Assembly: GCA_948099385.1 (NCBI GenBank) | Contig: CANUEZ040000129.1 | Span: forward strand, 2,852,001 to 2,916,000 | DNA length: 64,000 bases | Source of the DNA: Fasciola hepatica | Taxonomy: Eukaryota > Platyhelminthes > Trematoda > Plagiorchiida > Fasciolidae | Direction of reading: 5' to 3' | In this document: positions 12,901-23,425 of the stretch, piece by piece | How positions within the stretch are numbered: position 1 is the stretch's first letter | How the letters are laid out: every line of letters starts with the position of its first letter | Position numbers and translations under genes: made by a program | The notes under the pieces: generated by a model | Seen by the model: only the letters and a program-made list of their open reading frames with translations | What the model was told of the DNA's origin: nothing | Database searches by the model: none

Positions 12901-15900
12901 TCATTTGAAGACACCAATGAAAAATTCACTGAAGACCACGCAGAAAATTTTGTCCCATTCTATTGCAAAACTGTGCACTATGTTAGTAAATCTAACCCCA
13001 GTTACGAGTTTAAGTTTTGTCCATGGATCCTCTATGCCAGAGAGCGAGGCCGTGTTTATGTTGTAAATCTTTGACTTCTGGAATTGCGGGACACAAATTA
13101 AGCTTTCAAATGACGGCCTTCACATGACCTTGGCGTGCTGCACAATTCAGTACACAAACTGGCACGTTTCCCAATCGCTGTATCTACTATCTGTTGTGAA
13201 TTGACTGTTCGAAAATAGTGTTGTCACACTGAACTTAAATAGCTTCTGCCCTAGAAAATAAAATTGGCTCGTACTTTACTGTAGAAATTCTGACCACTTA
13301 GAAAGACTTCTTTTTTGGGTGTGAGAAGGTTGGTACTATAGTAGTTGCATGATTCTTACCAATATAAATTTAGCAACTGGAAACTCTCAACCCATACCGT
13401 TTTATGTTCATAAAAATTGAGATAAGCAAATTGCATCAGCCTTAACTAAGTGAGGTTTAAAACTATTTTTATCTTGTAGGCGAATTTTTCTATCCAGATA
13501 GGAAAAATAAAGAACAAAAGTCATCGTGCCGAACAGTTAAAACAGCATGCGCTAATCTAATCAATTCACAAACTTTTTCAGTATACCAGTGCTTATGCGT
13601 AGCTGTTGCATCCGTGTGCGCAGATATCAAGTTTACGGCTTTTTTCCCAATGGGTGCATTGTGTTTACAGTGTAATTTTCATTGTTAAGTGATTCGGAAT
13701 GATTTCGAACCGTCAACGAGAACAAAATTGTGATTCATCGAGACCATCCCGGCAAATATATTAGCAATACCTTGGACACCTTCATTTAGTTGAATTTCGA
13801 AAGTTTTGAATTGTATTTTCTCAAGACAACAAAGGACAGGTGATAGACTCTTGTTATTCCGTAACTATTGGTAAACAATTAGAATGAACCCAAAATCACA
13901 AGCGCATTCTTTGACACGGAGGTACTTCCAACAGATAAGGTCTGAAATAAGCCAGCCATTTCAAAAGTTATGTGGAGTAGAATTCTTGAATTACGGAACT
14001 TTTGAATTTGGTAATTCGAGAAATCCAATACTGGGTGATTATTCAGTAGTTCTGCTCTCAATTTTATTCGATTCGACTCGGTCACAGAAATAAAGTGGGC
14101 ATTCTATATACAGAGTGAGCTGTTACGTGGAGTTTCGTGAGAATACATGCCGGGGCACATCGGAGGCGAAAATCATGAACTACTAAATGAGAAAAAGAAT
14201 CCAGCTGGCCACCAGTGTCACTAACCTGCTCAAGAAAGGACCTCTTTCGGTACGTTAAACGAAGCTGTTGGCTTATCTAGGAGTTTTGTCAAAACAAGTT
14301 GGATTAGCGTAAATTTAGTTCTATTCTGAAGTCGTCTGCAAGCTTTGTGTTCAGAAAGCTTCGGACCAAACGTGTTTGTTTATCTTCGCACTATCTCAAC
14401 AGATCTTCCTTTCACCCACACCAAACGCACTGGAAGAGCTTTCGATTCGGCCTACCTTACCGTTATATTTCTCTCCCTGTATCATATATAAACTAACATT
14501 TTTATTATTCAAGATTATGACATGTTCCACTGAAGTGAATTACGTAAAGCCGGTGCTTCAAAACTCTTAGAAGCTTGGTCGAGTATAGAAAAAAGACCTC
14601 CAGTGCGAAATATGATGAAATCCTTTCGTACAAATACCGTGAAACAAGTCAATTTACAAAATACAAATGCACCATTAGGTAGTACCGTCCTTCACGACCC
14701 TAAAAATTGAATCGGTGAACCAGAATAGGATCAGATTGTTCATCACCATCAAATGGCCTAAATCTTTGAAAACGAAGCCACTGCCAGCACTAACGGGCAT
14801 TCTGTAAAGATCTATATAGCGGGGTAAATGGTTGGACGTTTCCCTTAGTCTAAAGTTCGATGACTTTCGTTTACTGCATACATTGTGTTCATACATCGTG
14901 CCGCATCTCAATGGGACCTAAGACTTTCAAAATTGAAGTCCTGTGGCATGTCAGAATACACCTGGAGTTACACTCCAGTTAGAATCCTTAAGAAAAGAAT
15001 CGAAGGGCCTAATTGTACGAAAAACGTGGACATACTGGGATGTACGAAGAATGGCATTTTGAATGCGTTCTTTTTCACAGTGCAGTTTATCAAACTCCCT
15101 TTCCGCCAAACTTGTGGACCCTACTTACCGGGTTGGTGAAACTGTGGCTCATTTTCACGCACAAAATCTCTGGCCAGTTGCGAGAGGTTTCTTGCCTTAA
15201 GCAGATGGTTCTCAGCTGATTCAGCCGCATTTCGTGCCAATTTTGCCCTGAAAAGAATCGAGAAACTCACAAACGTTAACACTAATGCTACCACGCTGAA
15301 AAACGAGTATACTGATAACACCATTCAGAAAATGTGACGGATGCCCACTTGCATAAATACAACCGATTCAGGCGAACGGGTGTTCTATTCCTCATTAAGG
15401 TCAAGGTCATTCGAAGGATAATGCATCATTAAAGTGAAATCATTATTCTATAGCTGTTATTAAACATGTTCATTATGTTTAGGTCAATGCAGATATGTCA
15501 CGCACACAGATGCGCAGACCGTGAAGCCTCACTCTATGTGTACGTAGGAAGGATAGAGTGCAGAGTTATACTATGAGAAAAAGGTGTCCGATGCGTGACC
15601 TGTGAATGCACACTCATACCCACAACTAACTGATCGAAAATTTTATCCCACCCTCTAGCGTTCTGGGTGGAGTTCAGAGCTTCACAAACTTTGATTGTCT
15701 TGATGACCAGCTTGAAGCCTTCAGTCAGCAAGATCGTTACGCTCCTACCTTCCCTACGTAAGTGAATACTGGCGGCAATTTGTCGTCTACTTACGCAGCT
15801 GTCGGAATGTAAGAGCAACATATGCATCCGACCCAATATAGATAAGTACTCATTCGGCCAGTGTCACAAATGTGTCCTCGGTTCCGAGGCTACCGGAGAT

Positions 15901-18900
15901 GTAGAGCTAAAAATTAACGTATAATATTTTTTGCCTGAACCTGACCCAGAAGTCCGCCTAAAGATCTGACCTATGCCGAATCATAATTAATAGTAACTTG
16001 AGAAGTATCCTTTATTCCATCTCCATCTCCAGTGTTTTCTTTCAACGAAACAATCTGGACAACCGGTAATTTCTCGAGCGTACAAAACAGATGGCAAACC
16101 TACTTCTCTATTCTCTGGAAAGTGTAGTCTGAGCTCTGGTTGTTATGTCTTTCACCATGTTCGTCTTTCCGTAAAAATAAGCAGTTTTACTAGCACTTTC
16201 TATCTGTGTCTGTCCACATTTGATCTCAGAGGTGGCAGCCAGTACTGCACTGTCGTACGGCTTACTACCACACATGACCTATTGGGACCTTATGTGGTTC
16301 TCCACTCCAAGTCTCAGGGTTTTGTCGCGGGCTATCCCCAATTGTTCAGTGGGTCTACGTGGCTACGAGGTATGTACACATTTCACTCTCTGCACTCAGG
16401 TGGAAGCATGTAGTAGAAAGTGGATTCGATCTAGATGAGACCGTGTGTTTATGACATCAAACGTGCAAACAGTTCATTCTACTCCGTTACTTCACTTGTG
16501 AATTTGATTGTACAGTAGGCCACGTGAAGCGAAAGTAACTGTTCGCGTACATCACGTGTGTCATGAACTGGTGGTGGCCGACATCTGTGGACAACAGAAA
16601 AGTTGCCCATTTTCATATCATAGGACAACAATCTCCTTTGAACAATAAACTCTTTAGATTGACCCTAACCCCATGTAATCTCTATCATTCTTCTCAGTGT
16701 ATAGATAATCTGAATTTTCCAATTATAGGTTGACCGAATAAGCATCAAAAAGCGAAACATCCGAGTTCAGAACTTCAATTTACGTACTACACAGAAATCC
16801 AGGGCATAGGAATTGAGGAAGTTCTACATTGAGTCGAAGGAAGAAAAGGGCGATATACTGGACGGTCAGACCAGAGTACGGGTATGAAGAATTTTTCAGA
16901 TATTTACTCGTCCACTGTCTGGTAGAACGATTATTGTTGAACTAGAATTGATAGTAAAATACTCTAGAACATGCGTACCTTGTTTCAAAATGTTTACTGA
17001 AGAGGTACGTGAACGCTTTCTGGTGAGAAACTGTCAGTGGCATAAATTTACCAGGTACTACTGAATCAGTGTAAAACTAAATATGAGGAATAAACAGATT
17101 CCTTGGGCTCTTAATTTGCTTCCGGGAGGGCAAATAAATGGTATTTTATTCGACCAGGACAATCACAGTTTTATGAGTAGCAATAAAAGTAGTAGTAGTA
17201 GTAGTAATGGTATTACTATTAGTATTGGTAGTTATAGCAGTAGCAATAGTAATACTAGTGGTAGTAGTGCTAGCAGCCGTAGTAGCAATATTGATTGTAG
17301 CAGTCATAAGAATAACAGTAGTGGAGAAGGAGAAAGAGGATGGGCAAATCCAATAGGTACAAAGGGACCTATTTTTGGGATTTGTAGCTATCATATCCAC
17401 AGATGAAAAGCTTTTCATGGTTCAAGAGGTTGACGCCTCTCTGATTCCCTCATTTCTCTAACATTCACAGGATATTGCTTCGGGTGTATAGCACCACGTC
17501 ATCAAAGATAACGATATCGATGAAACTGTTGCTGATAACCTAAATATTGATTACGGCAAAAAGAACTCAGTGGTATTTCCAATGGTGTATATGACCAAAG
17601 AATCTGAATTTATGATAGATAGACTGCTTCCTAACTTGTCTAATCTCTAAATATGGCCGAACGGGCACACATGAAAAGATTTAGAATCGCTGATGATAAC
17701 GAATAGATTAATTAAAGAGAGATTGTTCGTCTTTGATCGCTAAAGAGTTGGCAACATTTTAGAATAAACGGATAATAAAGTTTGCATGATACACTCACTT
17801 GCCCCACACTCAACAGCTGACAGCGTAATAACTACCAATGAATAAATTACGCCGGTACCTTTAAATTTATTATAAACATAAATTTGTTGGTATTTTACTC
17901 AGAGTAAATTGATGTAAGAAACTAATCCTTTATCTCTTCATTTGCTCACTTCTCTAAGCCTTTTAGACGCAGTCGAAATGGTCGAATCCCGATCACCAAT
18001 CTGGAGGAGACGTCCCGCGGTTTATGTTGTCAGTTTTTCTCCGAAAACGTCGTTGTTCTTTTTTCCTTTATGTGCATCCGTTGAAGTACCATTGCTGGTG
18101 ATAGGATGGAAAGTAGTACATCACAATCCGTTTCTTGAAGTATGACCGTGAACCGAACGACAGCACACGTAGAAGTGGTCAAATTTGCATTGACGATGAA
18201 CGAGTTGCCACTTAAGAACAACAACTGAATGTCAGTCAGTCAGTCAAATTGTTAGTAAAAACGATGCACGATCTTCCTGACTGTGCCGGAGTTCGGAGGA
18301 AATGATGGGTCAAATGTAAAGCCCCTAAACATGCAGAGTGCAATAGTCAACCTTCTAGTTTGATTTTTTCCTATCATCTAGGAGCTATTATTAGAAAAGA
18401 TACGGATGGTCCGGTCTGAGCGTAGGATTTTCCATATAATATGCCACAAGACCGATTATGGTTTGCCAATAAGAAAGCGTGTCCCAGAGCTACACTCTTG
18501 TTTACGCAACGGCGTAAATCAACGTAAATCTTTACCTTTATTATCATCAACTAGTGACGTGAGAGTACCTAAAAATGCTCATTAGCACCCGGCTAACATT
18601 TTGAAATGATGTCTATTTGATTTAACTGATTAATTCCTTGATTCTTTCGGTTTGCCTGTTATTCCGTTACTCTTTTCTGCCCGCTTGCAATGCAAGCTTG
18701 CCCATCTTCAATTGATCTAATTCCATTCGATACTTTTCTCCTTTATTGATCACATCTCATTCATTCATTCGGCCAGCGTCCAATCCGTCAGCTTGCTACG
18801 AACCTAATATAATTACCTAATAGTTTTGTTTACTGCCTGCGTGTGAAATAAAACAGAACGATACAACTGAAGTGACAAAACCCCTTTGATGCTCTGCCTG

Positions 18901-21900
18901 CAGAACTCATTCAAAGACTTGGTGTTCTTAGTCGTGGAATTACCACAATTTGAAACGGTTGGAAGCAGACAGATCCACTTCAGTGTCTGTGAGGGGTATC
19001 CCCCTCCGTCCCTAAATGTGATCAGTTAATCGGCATCGATCGAACAGAAAAGCTATCGGACAGAACAAAACGCAAAAGTATTCAAGTGGGATCAAAAAGG
19101 CTACACAGCAGCATGAATCATATAATTAATTCGTGGATATAGATAGTGACGAAAGAGTGGAATTCGTGATACTAAATCTATTCTGATTCAGTAGAACTGC
19201 ACTGGTAAGGATTCTCATTAGGGCGAAAAATAGCTGTATCACATATTGTTGGACTTCTGACTTTCACGTACTGAAGAGAATCACTCAGTGGATGATATAC
19301 GGAGCTTTCTGGTTCGAATTCAAGGTCAGGTACATTGCAGCTTTCATCAATACCTGAAATTCTCTGCTTTAAGAAGTGGGAGTTTAAAAGTGCTGGCATT
19401 AGAAGTGAGAACAAAAGTGCTCAGTTCGGAATGCTTGGATAATTTTGTAACGTAGAAACACAATTTTTGCTTACTTCTCTTGGGCCATTTTCGCAGCTTT
19501 ATTTTTCGCTTCCTTTGCAGCATCTGTGGCTCGAAGTACAGCGTATTCTATGCAGTCTTTTAGTTTTGATTGCCGTAAAATTTGAAGTTTACTCTTTCGG
19601 CCCAACCGCTTAGTGATATGATCGGCCTGAAACTGTCCTTCGTCTTGTGTTCCATCCGGCTGATGTACCACTCCGTATCCATGTCGTTGATTTTGAAGCC
19701 ACTCGCCAATGTAGCGATACCCGTCAGATCGTTCACTAATGCCGTATCCTGTCCGTTTATCTTCGACCCACTCACCGGCGTAGATTTCCACCGAGGTTAT
19801 CCAATCAGAGGCCGACGGTTCTGAGGTTCCAACAGCTGCCTTTGGGCGGTTGGGAGATTGTCCTTTTGTGACTTCAGAGCGTTTCTCGGGACTGGACATG
19901 ACGTTTACGGGCGTTCTTGTTAACCCTTTCATGCGGAACGACATCGCGCGTAGTTTTTGACTGCTTGACATCAGAGACGAAGGGCTCGTTTCACTATTTT
20001 CCTCTACATCCGTAGTGGGTTCAGGGACTTTTGGACTCATAGGGCAACCTAGCTCAAACGCAGAATGTTGTCTGCGCAGACGTTTCGTTAAGGCTCGTCC
20101 TACTCGACCGCAGTCAGTAAATCCGCCATACACTTGATGCGTCTCCGTTTGTATAACCTGAGATAGCTGAGCGGAATCCGATTCTTTATCCCCCATGCTA
20201 TCTAAGGTACTGATATTGCTAAGTTTGTCGTTATTTCTATTCAAAATGGAAGACAAAAGGCTGTCCAGAGTGGCTTTCTTTGTTGTTTCTGTTTCGCTGG
20301 AGTTGACTGGGACCCGAATGTAGGAACGTCGTACACCGAGGCCCTGACGCAAACCTCTAGACCAGGATCCAGCGTATACACCTGATATTACGGAACAATA
20401 TGGTTTATCACATGAGACTTTCTTTCGACGTGCTTGCTTAAAGTACGCATAAAAGGTAAAGTTTTCAATGAGTTTGAAGTATTTTACAGGAGATATGGAT
20501 TAAAAAAATATGTAGCTTACATCTAGCTGCTCTGGAATCGGTGTCAGCTGATATTCAACGAAGATTCAGTTCAGTAACCACATAAATGAAATTCGCCGTG
20601 GTTGGTCTAAGGTAACAGACATGTCTTGTAACGGTTAACGCTAACAGTAAACTATACAATGTCCATTAAAAACCCAATAGGGCAGGCTAATTTATGGGTT
20701 CACTGTGCGTTTTAAAACTAGCTTTTTGGGATCAGAACTGGGTGCAAATTCTTCAAAACATACAATGCTCGGTTTTTATTAGTGCGATCATATGGCCGGA
20801 ACAAAAGATGTATGTATGTATGAAAGTAAGTGAATCAACTCAGAAAACCTCTTTCTCTGTGTGTAGATACGATTAGCGCCTTTCCTGATATTAGCCACAC
20901 TTTTCCACAAGAAATACTGGCTCACCTATTGAGAGCCGTTTTTTTATACTGTTCATCTTGTGTGCTGTGACTCGTATGCCAACGTGTTGTACGTAGTCCG
21001 CCAAGCAAAGTAGATTAACCTCTGGCATCATGAAGTCTTTATCCGCTCTACGTTCATGATAAACGGATCAAGTCGACCATATGTTTCAAATTCTCAGTGT
21101 AACAGCTAAGATATCGAATGTCTAAAGATCACACTCCTGACTGAGAGAGATTCACCGTCTTGATTTTTCCAATTTCTGTGAATACGGGACTGCGCACGTA
21201 GAAAAAGATAGCCGATCATCGAATGAACTTGGAGGTACAAAAGGTTTTTCTCTTCCCAACCGTGGCATTTGCCATACAGTTACCATCACTTTTATTTCAA
21301 ACCTCAAATGAGAAGATCCTGGATCTATGGTGTTTAATATACGTATTGTCTTAAAGTCATTTACTTGTGTGTTGAGCTTCAGTTATATGCTTCACAACTC
21401 AGAGGACAATTCTGGCTCACACTTCAAGATCTCCGTCTTCAAGTTTTGTATTCTTTTATTTTTGTATTTACAGATGGTTGCTCGAGGATTAAGACTTGGG
21501 CTAGGAGAGTCTTATGTTCACCAAGATGACTGTTTGACGACCACCAGTCAGGCAAACCCTATATGTTCTGAATGCAGCAACCGTCCTTACTTACAAAACC
21601 GGTCGAAGCATATGCTTCCTTACATGAACTATTTGCAAACTATATCCTCAGAAATGCTATTTATTGTTACCAAATCGTGTGCTGCAGAAATCTCGTTGGT
21701 TCGTTCTGAAAGCTGGTATTTATGAAAGTCTCACACTTGATGGATGTACACCGACTTATAGCCTGAATAGTATCATATCTGAACTTTATTTAGGACAAAG
21801 ATAAAGTGCAATTGATCTACTAACCGAGGGGCAAAACTGCCGACATAATCTCAAGTCGTAAATTAAATCTCTTTTTGAACTCCAAAGAAGGATTTGAAAT

Positions 21901-22504
21901 TCAATAAAGTTTCAAGAATGCAGCCTTCCCTAGAGGGAGTTCAACTGAGCTTAGTCGGTAGGTTATGATCATGAACATAAAATCTTGGAGTTTAAGGTTC
22001 AACTCTTGAGCGGACGCGCTGCAAGCTCGCACCTAATCGGCTACATCATTCTTCCCGAAAAATAACAGCACTGCTGTACTAAAACGATAACTGGTGAGTA
22101 TATGATTCTGCTTACTCACTTCCGTCCGCGCACGTCTCGACTCCGTAACCTTCGAACCGATTGAGACACCAGCTTCCTTCGTACATCGACTGACTGTTAC
22201 ACATAGCTTTCACGCCGCAAGGACCACACGTACCCGCCGTGAACTGGCCCTGATAAATCCACTTTCCTCGAATCTGTTGACCGTAGCCGTGTCGTTTGCC
22301 TTTGGACCAGGTTCCCGCATACACGTTTCCACTAGGCCATACGTACACTCCGCACGTCTCAAAACCGGCATCCCATTGTCCTGAATATTCGCCGACCCCA
22401 TTCGGTCCGGTGGCTAGACCGAGACCATGGGCACAGCCGCGATACCATTGACCAACATAGGTTCCACCATCATTGAAGTCAAAACGACCAGTTCTGAAGG
22501 TCAT
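1..22504 (-). CDS. JPH: junctophilin, five exons, C-terminus beyond the left edge
   Basis: Spliced gene: exons 22504-22120, 20381-19475, 15247-15129, 4037-3280 and 852-1, joined by GT...AG introns whose phases (1, 2, 1, 0) keep one open frame of 1007 codons. Junctophilins bridge the ER/SR and the plasma membrane: N-terminal MORN repeats bind the plasma membrane and a C-terminal helix anchors in the ER. Seen here: MORN 1-5 (about residues 12-128), MORN 6 across the exon 1/2 junction (129-150), a Ser/Thr-rich joining region (about 155-325), MORN 7-8 (about 329-375) with the family-typical DKRTGYG and RHGYG cores, then an Ala/Lys-rich helix ending in [12 protein letters not shown], matching the vertebrate FYQPGPEYQKRR position. 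Exons 4-5 encode a long Ser/Thr/Arg-rich part I cannot align to other junctophilins. The membrane anchor is not in the window. Paralogue number cannot be assigned. Confidence 0.92.
853..3279 (-). other. junctophilin intron 4
   Basis: Intron of 2427 bases, GTAAGA...ATGCAG, with a pyrimidine-poor acceptor. It contains one tRNA-derived SINE copy (about 1545-1735). Short ORFs between 1786 and 2710 look random. Confidence 0.75.
1545..1735 (-). repeat. tRNA-derived SINE, group A
   Basis: Read on the minus strand, the head near 1720 has a perfect RNA polymerase III A box (TGGCCTAGAGG) and a degenerate B box near 1670. It is followed by a body with GGTGGATGTGCATCGGCAG and, further on, ACAAAACAGC. 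The body matches the copy at 47.4 kb. It lies inside junctophilin intron 4. Confidence 0.6.
3280..4037 (-). CDS. JPH: junctophilin exon 4 (divergent region)
   Basis: 758 bases from acceptor ATCTCAG|GATTGG to donor GAAAGA|GTAAGA. The first residues, [13 protein letters not shown], complete the conserved QPG(P/L)E(Y/W)xKKR motif right after the helix and fix the phase. The remaining 240 residues are Ser/Thr/Arg-rich with acidic patches and have no domain I recognise, as expected for the fast-evolving divergent region. The donor leaves phase 0, which agrees with exon 5. A GTGTGC four codons downstream is a less likely donor. Confidence 0.85.
4800..5400. repeat. inverted repeat, diverged (arms 4800-4998 and 5214-5400)
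   Basis: The reverse complement of 5214-5400 aligns with 4800-4998 almost end to end. Shared words include GTACGTACTACTTA, TTGTGGATT, GCGGCTA and CCTCCAACTAGA. By eye identity is roughly 70%. The spacer is about 215 bases. AGT-type microsatellites flank both outer ends. It could be a foldback element or two opposed insertions of one repeat. Confidence 0.7.
5396..5438. repeat. AGT trinucleotide microsatellite
   Basis: About fourteen AGT units with one interruption. On the minus strand it makes a spurious poly-Leu ORF. Confidence 0.95.
6896..6989. repeat. compound CA/AT/GT microsatellite
   Basis: Short AC tract, then about 52 bases of AT with one phase slip, then about 29 bases of GT. Because AC and GT are reverse complements, the whole tract is self-complementary. 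ORFs through it (poly-Tyr/Ile, poly-Val/Cys) are artefacts. Confidence 0.95.
7250..8120 (+). repeat. unclassified dispersed repeat, copy 1
   Basis: Aligns over its length with 48680-49935. Shared words are CGTGTACT.TAGGACAGATT, GGACAGATTATCAAACAATA, AAGTAACCCAGGCAA-like and GGGATCTGGACTGAACCAGT. Both copies end at a shared TTTCAATAAATCTT, which may be a 3' end with a polyadenylation-like AATAAA, so I orient it plus. No intact ORF or transposase/RT motif was recognised. A minus-strand frame opening [10 protein letters not shown] is shared by both copies. Confidence 0.7.
8135..9445 (+). mobile_element. non-LTR retrotransposon fragment (CR1/jockey type), copy 1
   Basis: Decayed reverse transcriptase visible in broken frames. 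[14 protein letters not shown] block near 8195 comes first, then [20 protein letters not shown] and [15 protein letters not shown] near 8358-8480 (the F.DFSKAFD.V palm motif). A TSGV-like block lies near 8525, DDILFYQP near 8628, and [18 protein letters not shown] near 8835. Frameshifts and stops separate these, so the element is dead. The endonuclease and 5' half are missing. It lies in junctophilin intron 3. A second copy is at 29745-31130. Clade assignment is tentative. Confidence 0.8.
10690..11000 (-). mobile_element. internally deleted Tc1/mariner transposon remnant
   Basis: On the minus strand, 10982 to about 10785 encodes a Tc1/mariner-type helix-turn-helix: [20 protein letters not shown] then [15 protein letters not shown] and RRPGSWSQ. 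Immediately downstream, in another frame, comes [20 protein letters not shown], which resembles the last 30 residues of Tc1-like transposases. The roughly 250-residue DDE catalytic core that should lie between them is absent. I could not identify terminal inverted repeats with certainty. The element lies in junctophilin intron 3. Confidence 0.65.
15129..15247 (-). CDS. JPH: junctophilin exon 3 (alpha-helical segment)
   Basis: 119-base exon, acceptor TTTTCAG|GGCAAAA and donor ACCCG|GTAAGT. After completing a Lys codon it reads [20 protein letters not shown] then [20 protein letters not shown]. This matches the Ala-rich helix of junctophilins, which ends in LARELAPDFYQPGPEY in vertebrates. Its small size means it is recognisable only through splice phase and homology. 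The same frame stays open upstream as an apparent hydrophobic ORF starting at 15324, but that stretch is intron. Confidence 0.93.
16240..16410. repeat. diverged dispersed repeat, copy 1
   Basis: Aligns at roughly 65% by eye with 58690-58840. Common words are GGCTATCCC, CAGTGGGTCT and a TACGAGGTATG/TATGGTGTATG block. Class unknown. It lies in junctophilin intron 2. Confidence 0.5.
17188..17330. repeat. imperfect AGT-repeat tract
   Basis: AGT/AGC/AAT triplets over about 140 bases. They generate a Ser-rich ORF on plus and a Thr/Ile-rich ORF on minus. This is low-complexity DNA, not coding sequence. Confidence 0.85.
19475..20381 (-). CDS. JPH: junctophilin exon 2 (MORN 6, joining region, MORN 7-8, helix start)
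   Basis: 907 bases from acceptor TATCAG| to donor GAGAA|GTAAGC. It opens with [20 protein letters not shown], which completes MORN 6. Residues about 155-325 form the joining region between the two MORN blocks, rich in Ser, Thr and Pro with scattered basic stretches such as [13 protein letters not shown] 7 begins [14 protein letters not shown] and MORN 8 [14 protein letters not shown], followed by DEGQF. These are the most conserved junctophilin signatures. The last 40 residues are Ala/Lys-rich and start the alpha-helical domain that exon 3 continues. The exon ends in phase 2 (AA of a Lys codon). Confidence 0.95.
20382..22119 (-). other. junctophilin intron 1
   Basis: Intron of 1738 bases, GTGAGT...TATCAG. 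I see no mobile element or coding signal in it. A 132-codon plus-strand ORF at 21327-21725 lies wholly inside and resembles nothing I know. Confidence 0.85.
22120..22504 (-). CDS. JPH: junctophilin exon 1 (start codon, MORN 1-5)
   Basis: The ATG at 22504-22502 is directly preceded by an in-frame TGA, and the product begins [20 protein letters not shown], close to the vertebrate GRFDFDDGG...YCGGW start, so this start is well supported. Five MORN units follow, with cores YVGQW, YSGQW, YAGTW, YQGQF and YEGSW, each with a downstream Gx[20 protein letters not shown] is nearly identical to the family. The donor is GGAA|GTGAGTAAG at 22119-22118, leaving one base of a Ser codon. A second GT four bases further on (GTAAGC) would retain an in-frame TGA and break the MORN 6 frame, so it was not used. 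Confidence 0.95.
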
Positions 22505-23254
22505 TCAGTAAACAGTCTAAAGGGCGGAATGCAAACCACACCTCTTGACAAGTTGTTGGGAATCGCCAGACCAGATTCACACGGGGACTAGTCTGACAAT
22601 GACATTCGTAGTTTTTTTTTAATCTGGATTTGATAATCCGTGGCCGGGGCGCAAAGGAAAACCTAGTGAATATTGGGAGAGGAGAATGATGGTAATTTGA
22701 AGCGATTAACAATTGCAACTAGGAAGCAATAGATACTACTCATTCGTTCGTTATCTTGGTTATGAACACTGGCATTGGACGACCAGCAAAGAAACTGGGC
22801 TTTGATCAAATGTCATCAAGAAATAAACGACGCATTCCATGTATTATGCGTTTAATGCATACCTCTTCCGTTTTCCAGTGGAGTTCGACAAAAGAAATTG
22901 TTTAGTTGCCATTAGAGATGAGTTTAGATAACGTTTTGTGGATGGATTGTTCTTACAGTGTAAACGTAAAACACCTTACCAATAAACTCCGGAGAAGGGT
23001 GCTAGTTGTGCAGTTTTCCCAGGGAGGAAGTTCAGCTTTTTTTAGAAAAACGATTTCTTTCACATAAAAATTCCTGCATAAAATAGCTAATCATTTTTAA
23101 TCGACACTTTACTCATCACTTAAAACCATGGAAACATTGAGCAACTGTCTCGCCCTGATTTCGAATCACCAACAGTGTGATGAGAATGATGGATCGTTAA
23201 GGCTCAAAAGTCAGCAATGGAGGGGCGGTATGCGGCTGACGTTGAACAAACTGT
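22505..23254 (-). other. region upstream of the junctophilin start
   Basis: Should contain the 5' UTR and promoter of junctophilin if exon 1 is not preceded by a noncoding exon. I see no convincing TATA box, CpG-rich block or upstream coding exon. Confidence 0.4.
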
Positions 23255-23425
23255 GAAGAGCCAGCCCGGATAGCTTGGTGGCTTATTTTCCGACTCTCAA
23301 CTGGTAACCCCGGGGGTTGAAGTTCCAGTGGGGCCTCGGTGGGTATGCGGCTTTGCTGATGGTTCCGATGGAGTACGAAAAAGCTGTACATAGTGCTTCA
23401 GTGGTTTTCAAGATTCTCTTGATTG
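23255..23425 (+). repeat. tRNA-derived SINE, group A
   Basis: Plus-strand copy with head AGCCCGGATAGCTTGGTGGC. A B-box-like GGGGGTTGAAGTTCC follows, then a body with GCTTTGCTGATGGTTCC and a TGTACATAGTGCTTCAG tail. It parallels the 47.4 kb copy in the same order. Confidence 0.65.

Larger units (their letters stand above)
4038..15128 (-). other. junctophilin intron 3 (11 kb, mobile-element-rich)
   Basis: Intron of 11091 bases, GTAAGT...TCTCAG, between phase-compatible exons 3 and 4. It holds an inverted-repeat pair (4800-5400), an AGT microsatellite, a CA/AT/GT compound microsatellite (6896-6989), the unclassified repeat (7250-8120), a non-LTR retrotransposon fragment (8135-9445) and a deleted Tc1/mariner element (10690-11000). 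The stretches 5450-6890, 9450-10690 and 11200-15128 show nothing I can identify. Confidence 0.85.
15248..19474 (-). other. junctophilin intron 2
   Basis: Intron of 4227 bases, GTAAGC...TTTTCAG. It contains an imperfect AGT-repeat tract (about 17188-17330) and one copy of a moderately diverged repeat (about 16240-16410) that recurs near 58.7 kb. I see no coding exon in the rest. Confidence 0.85.

Noticed and set aside
15250..15324. Hydrophobic N-terminal extension ([12 protein letters not shown]...) of the exon 3 ORF as a membrane segment
   Set aside because: It lies upstream of the TTTTCAG acceptor, so it is intron. The phase fit with exon 2 requires the splice.
17083..17406. 107-codon Ser-rich ORF and its minus-strand Thr/Ile-rich shadow
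   Set aside because: Both are translations of an imperfect AGT repeat tract inside junctophilin intron 2.
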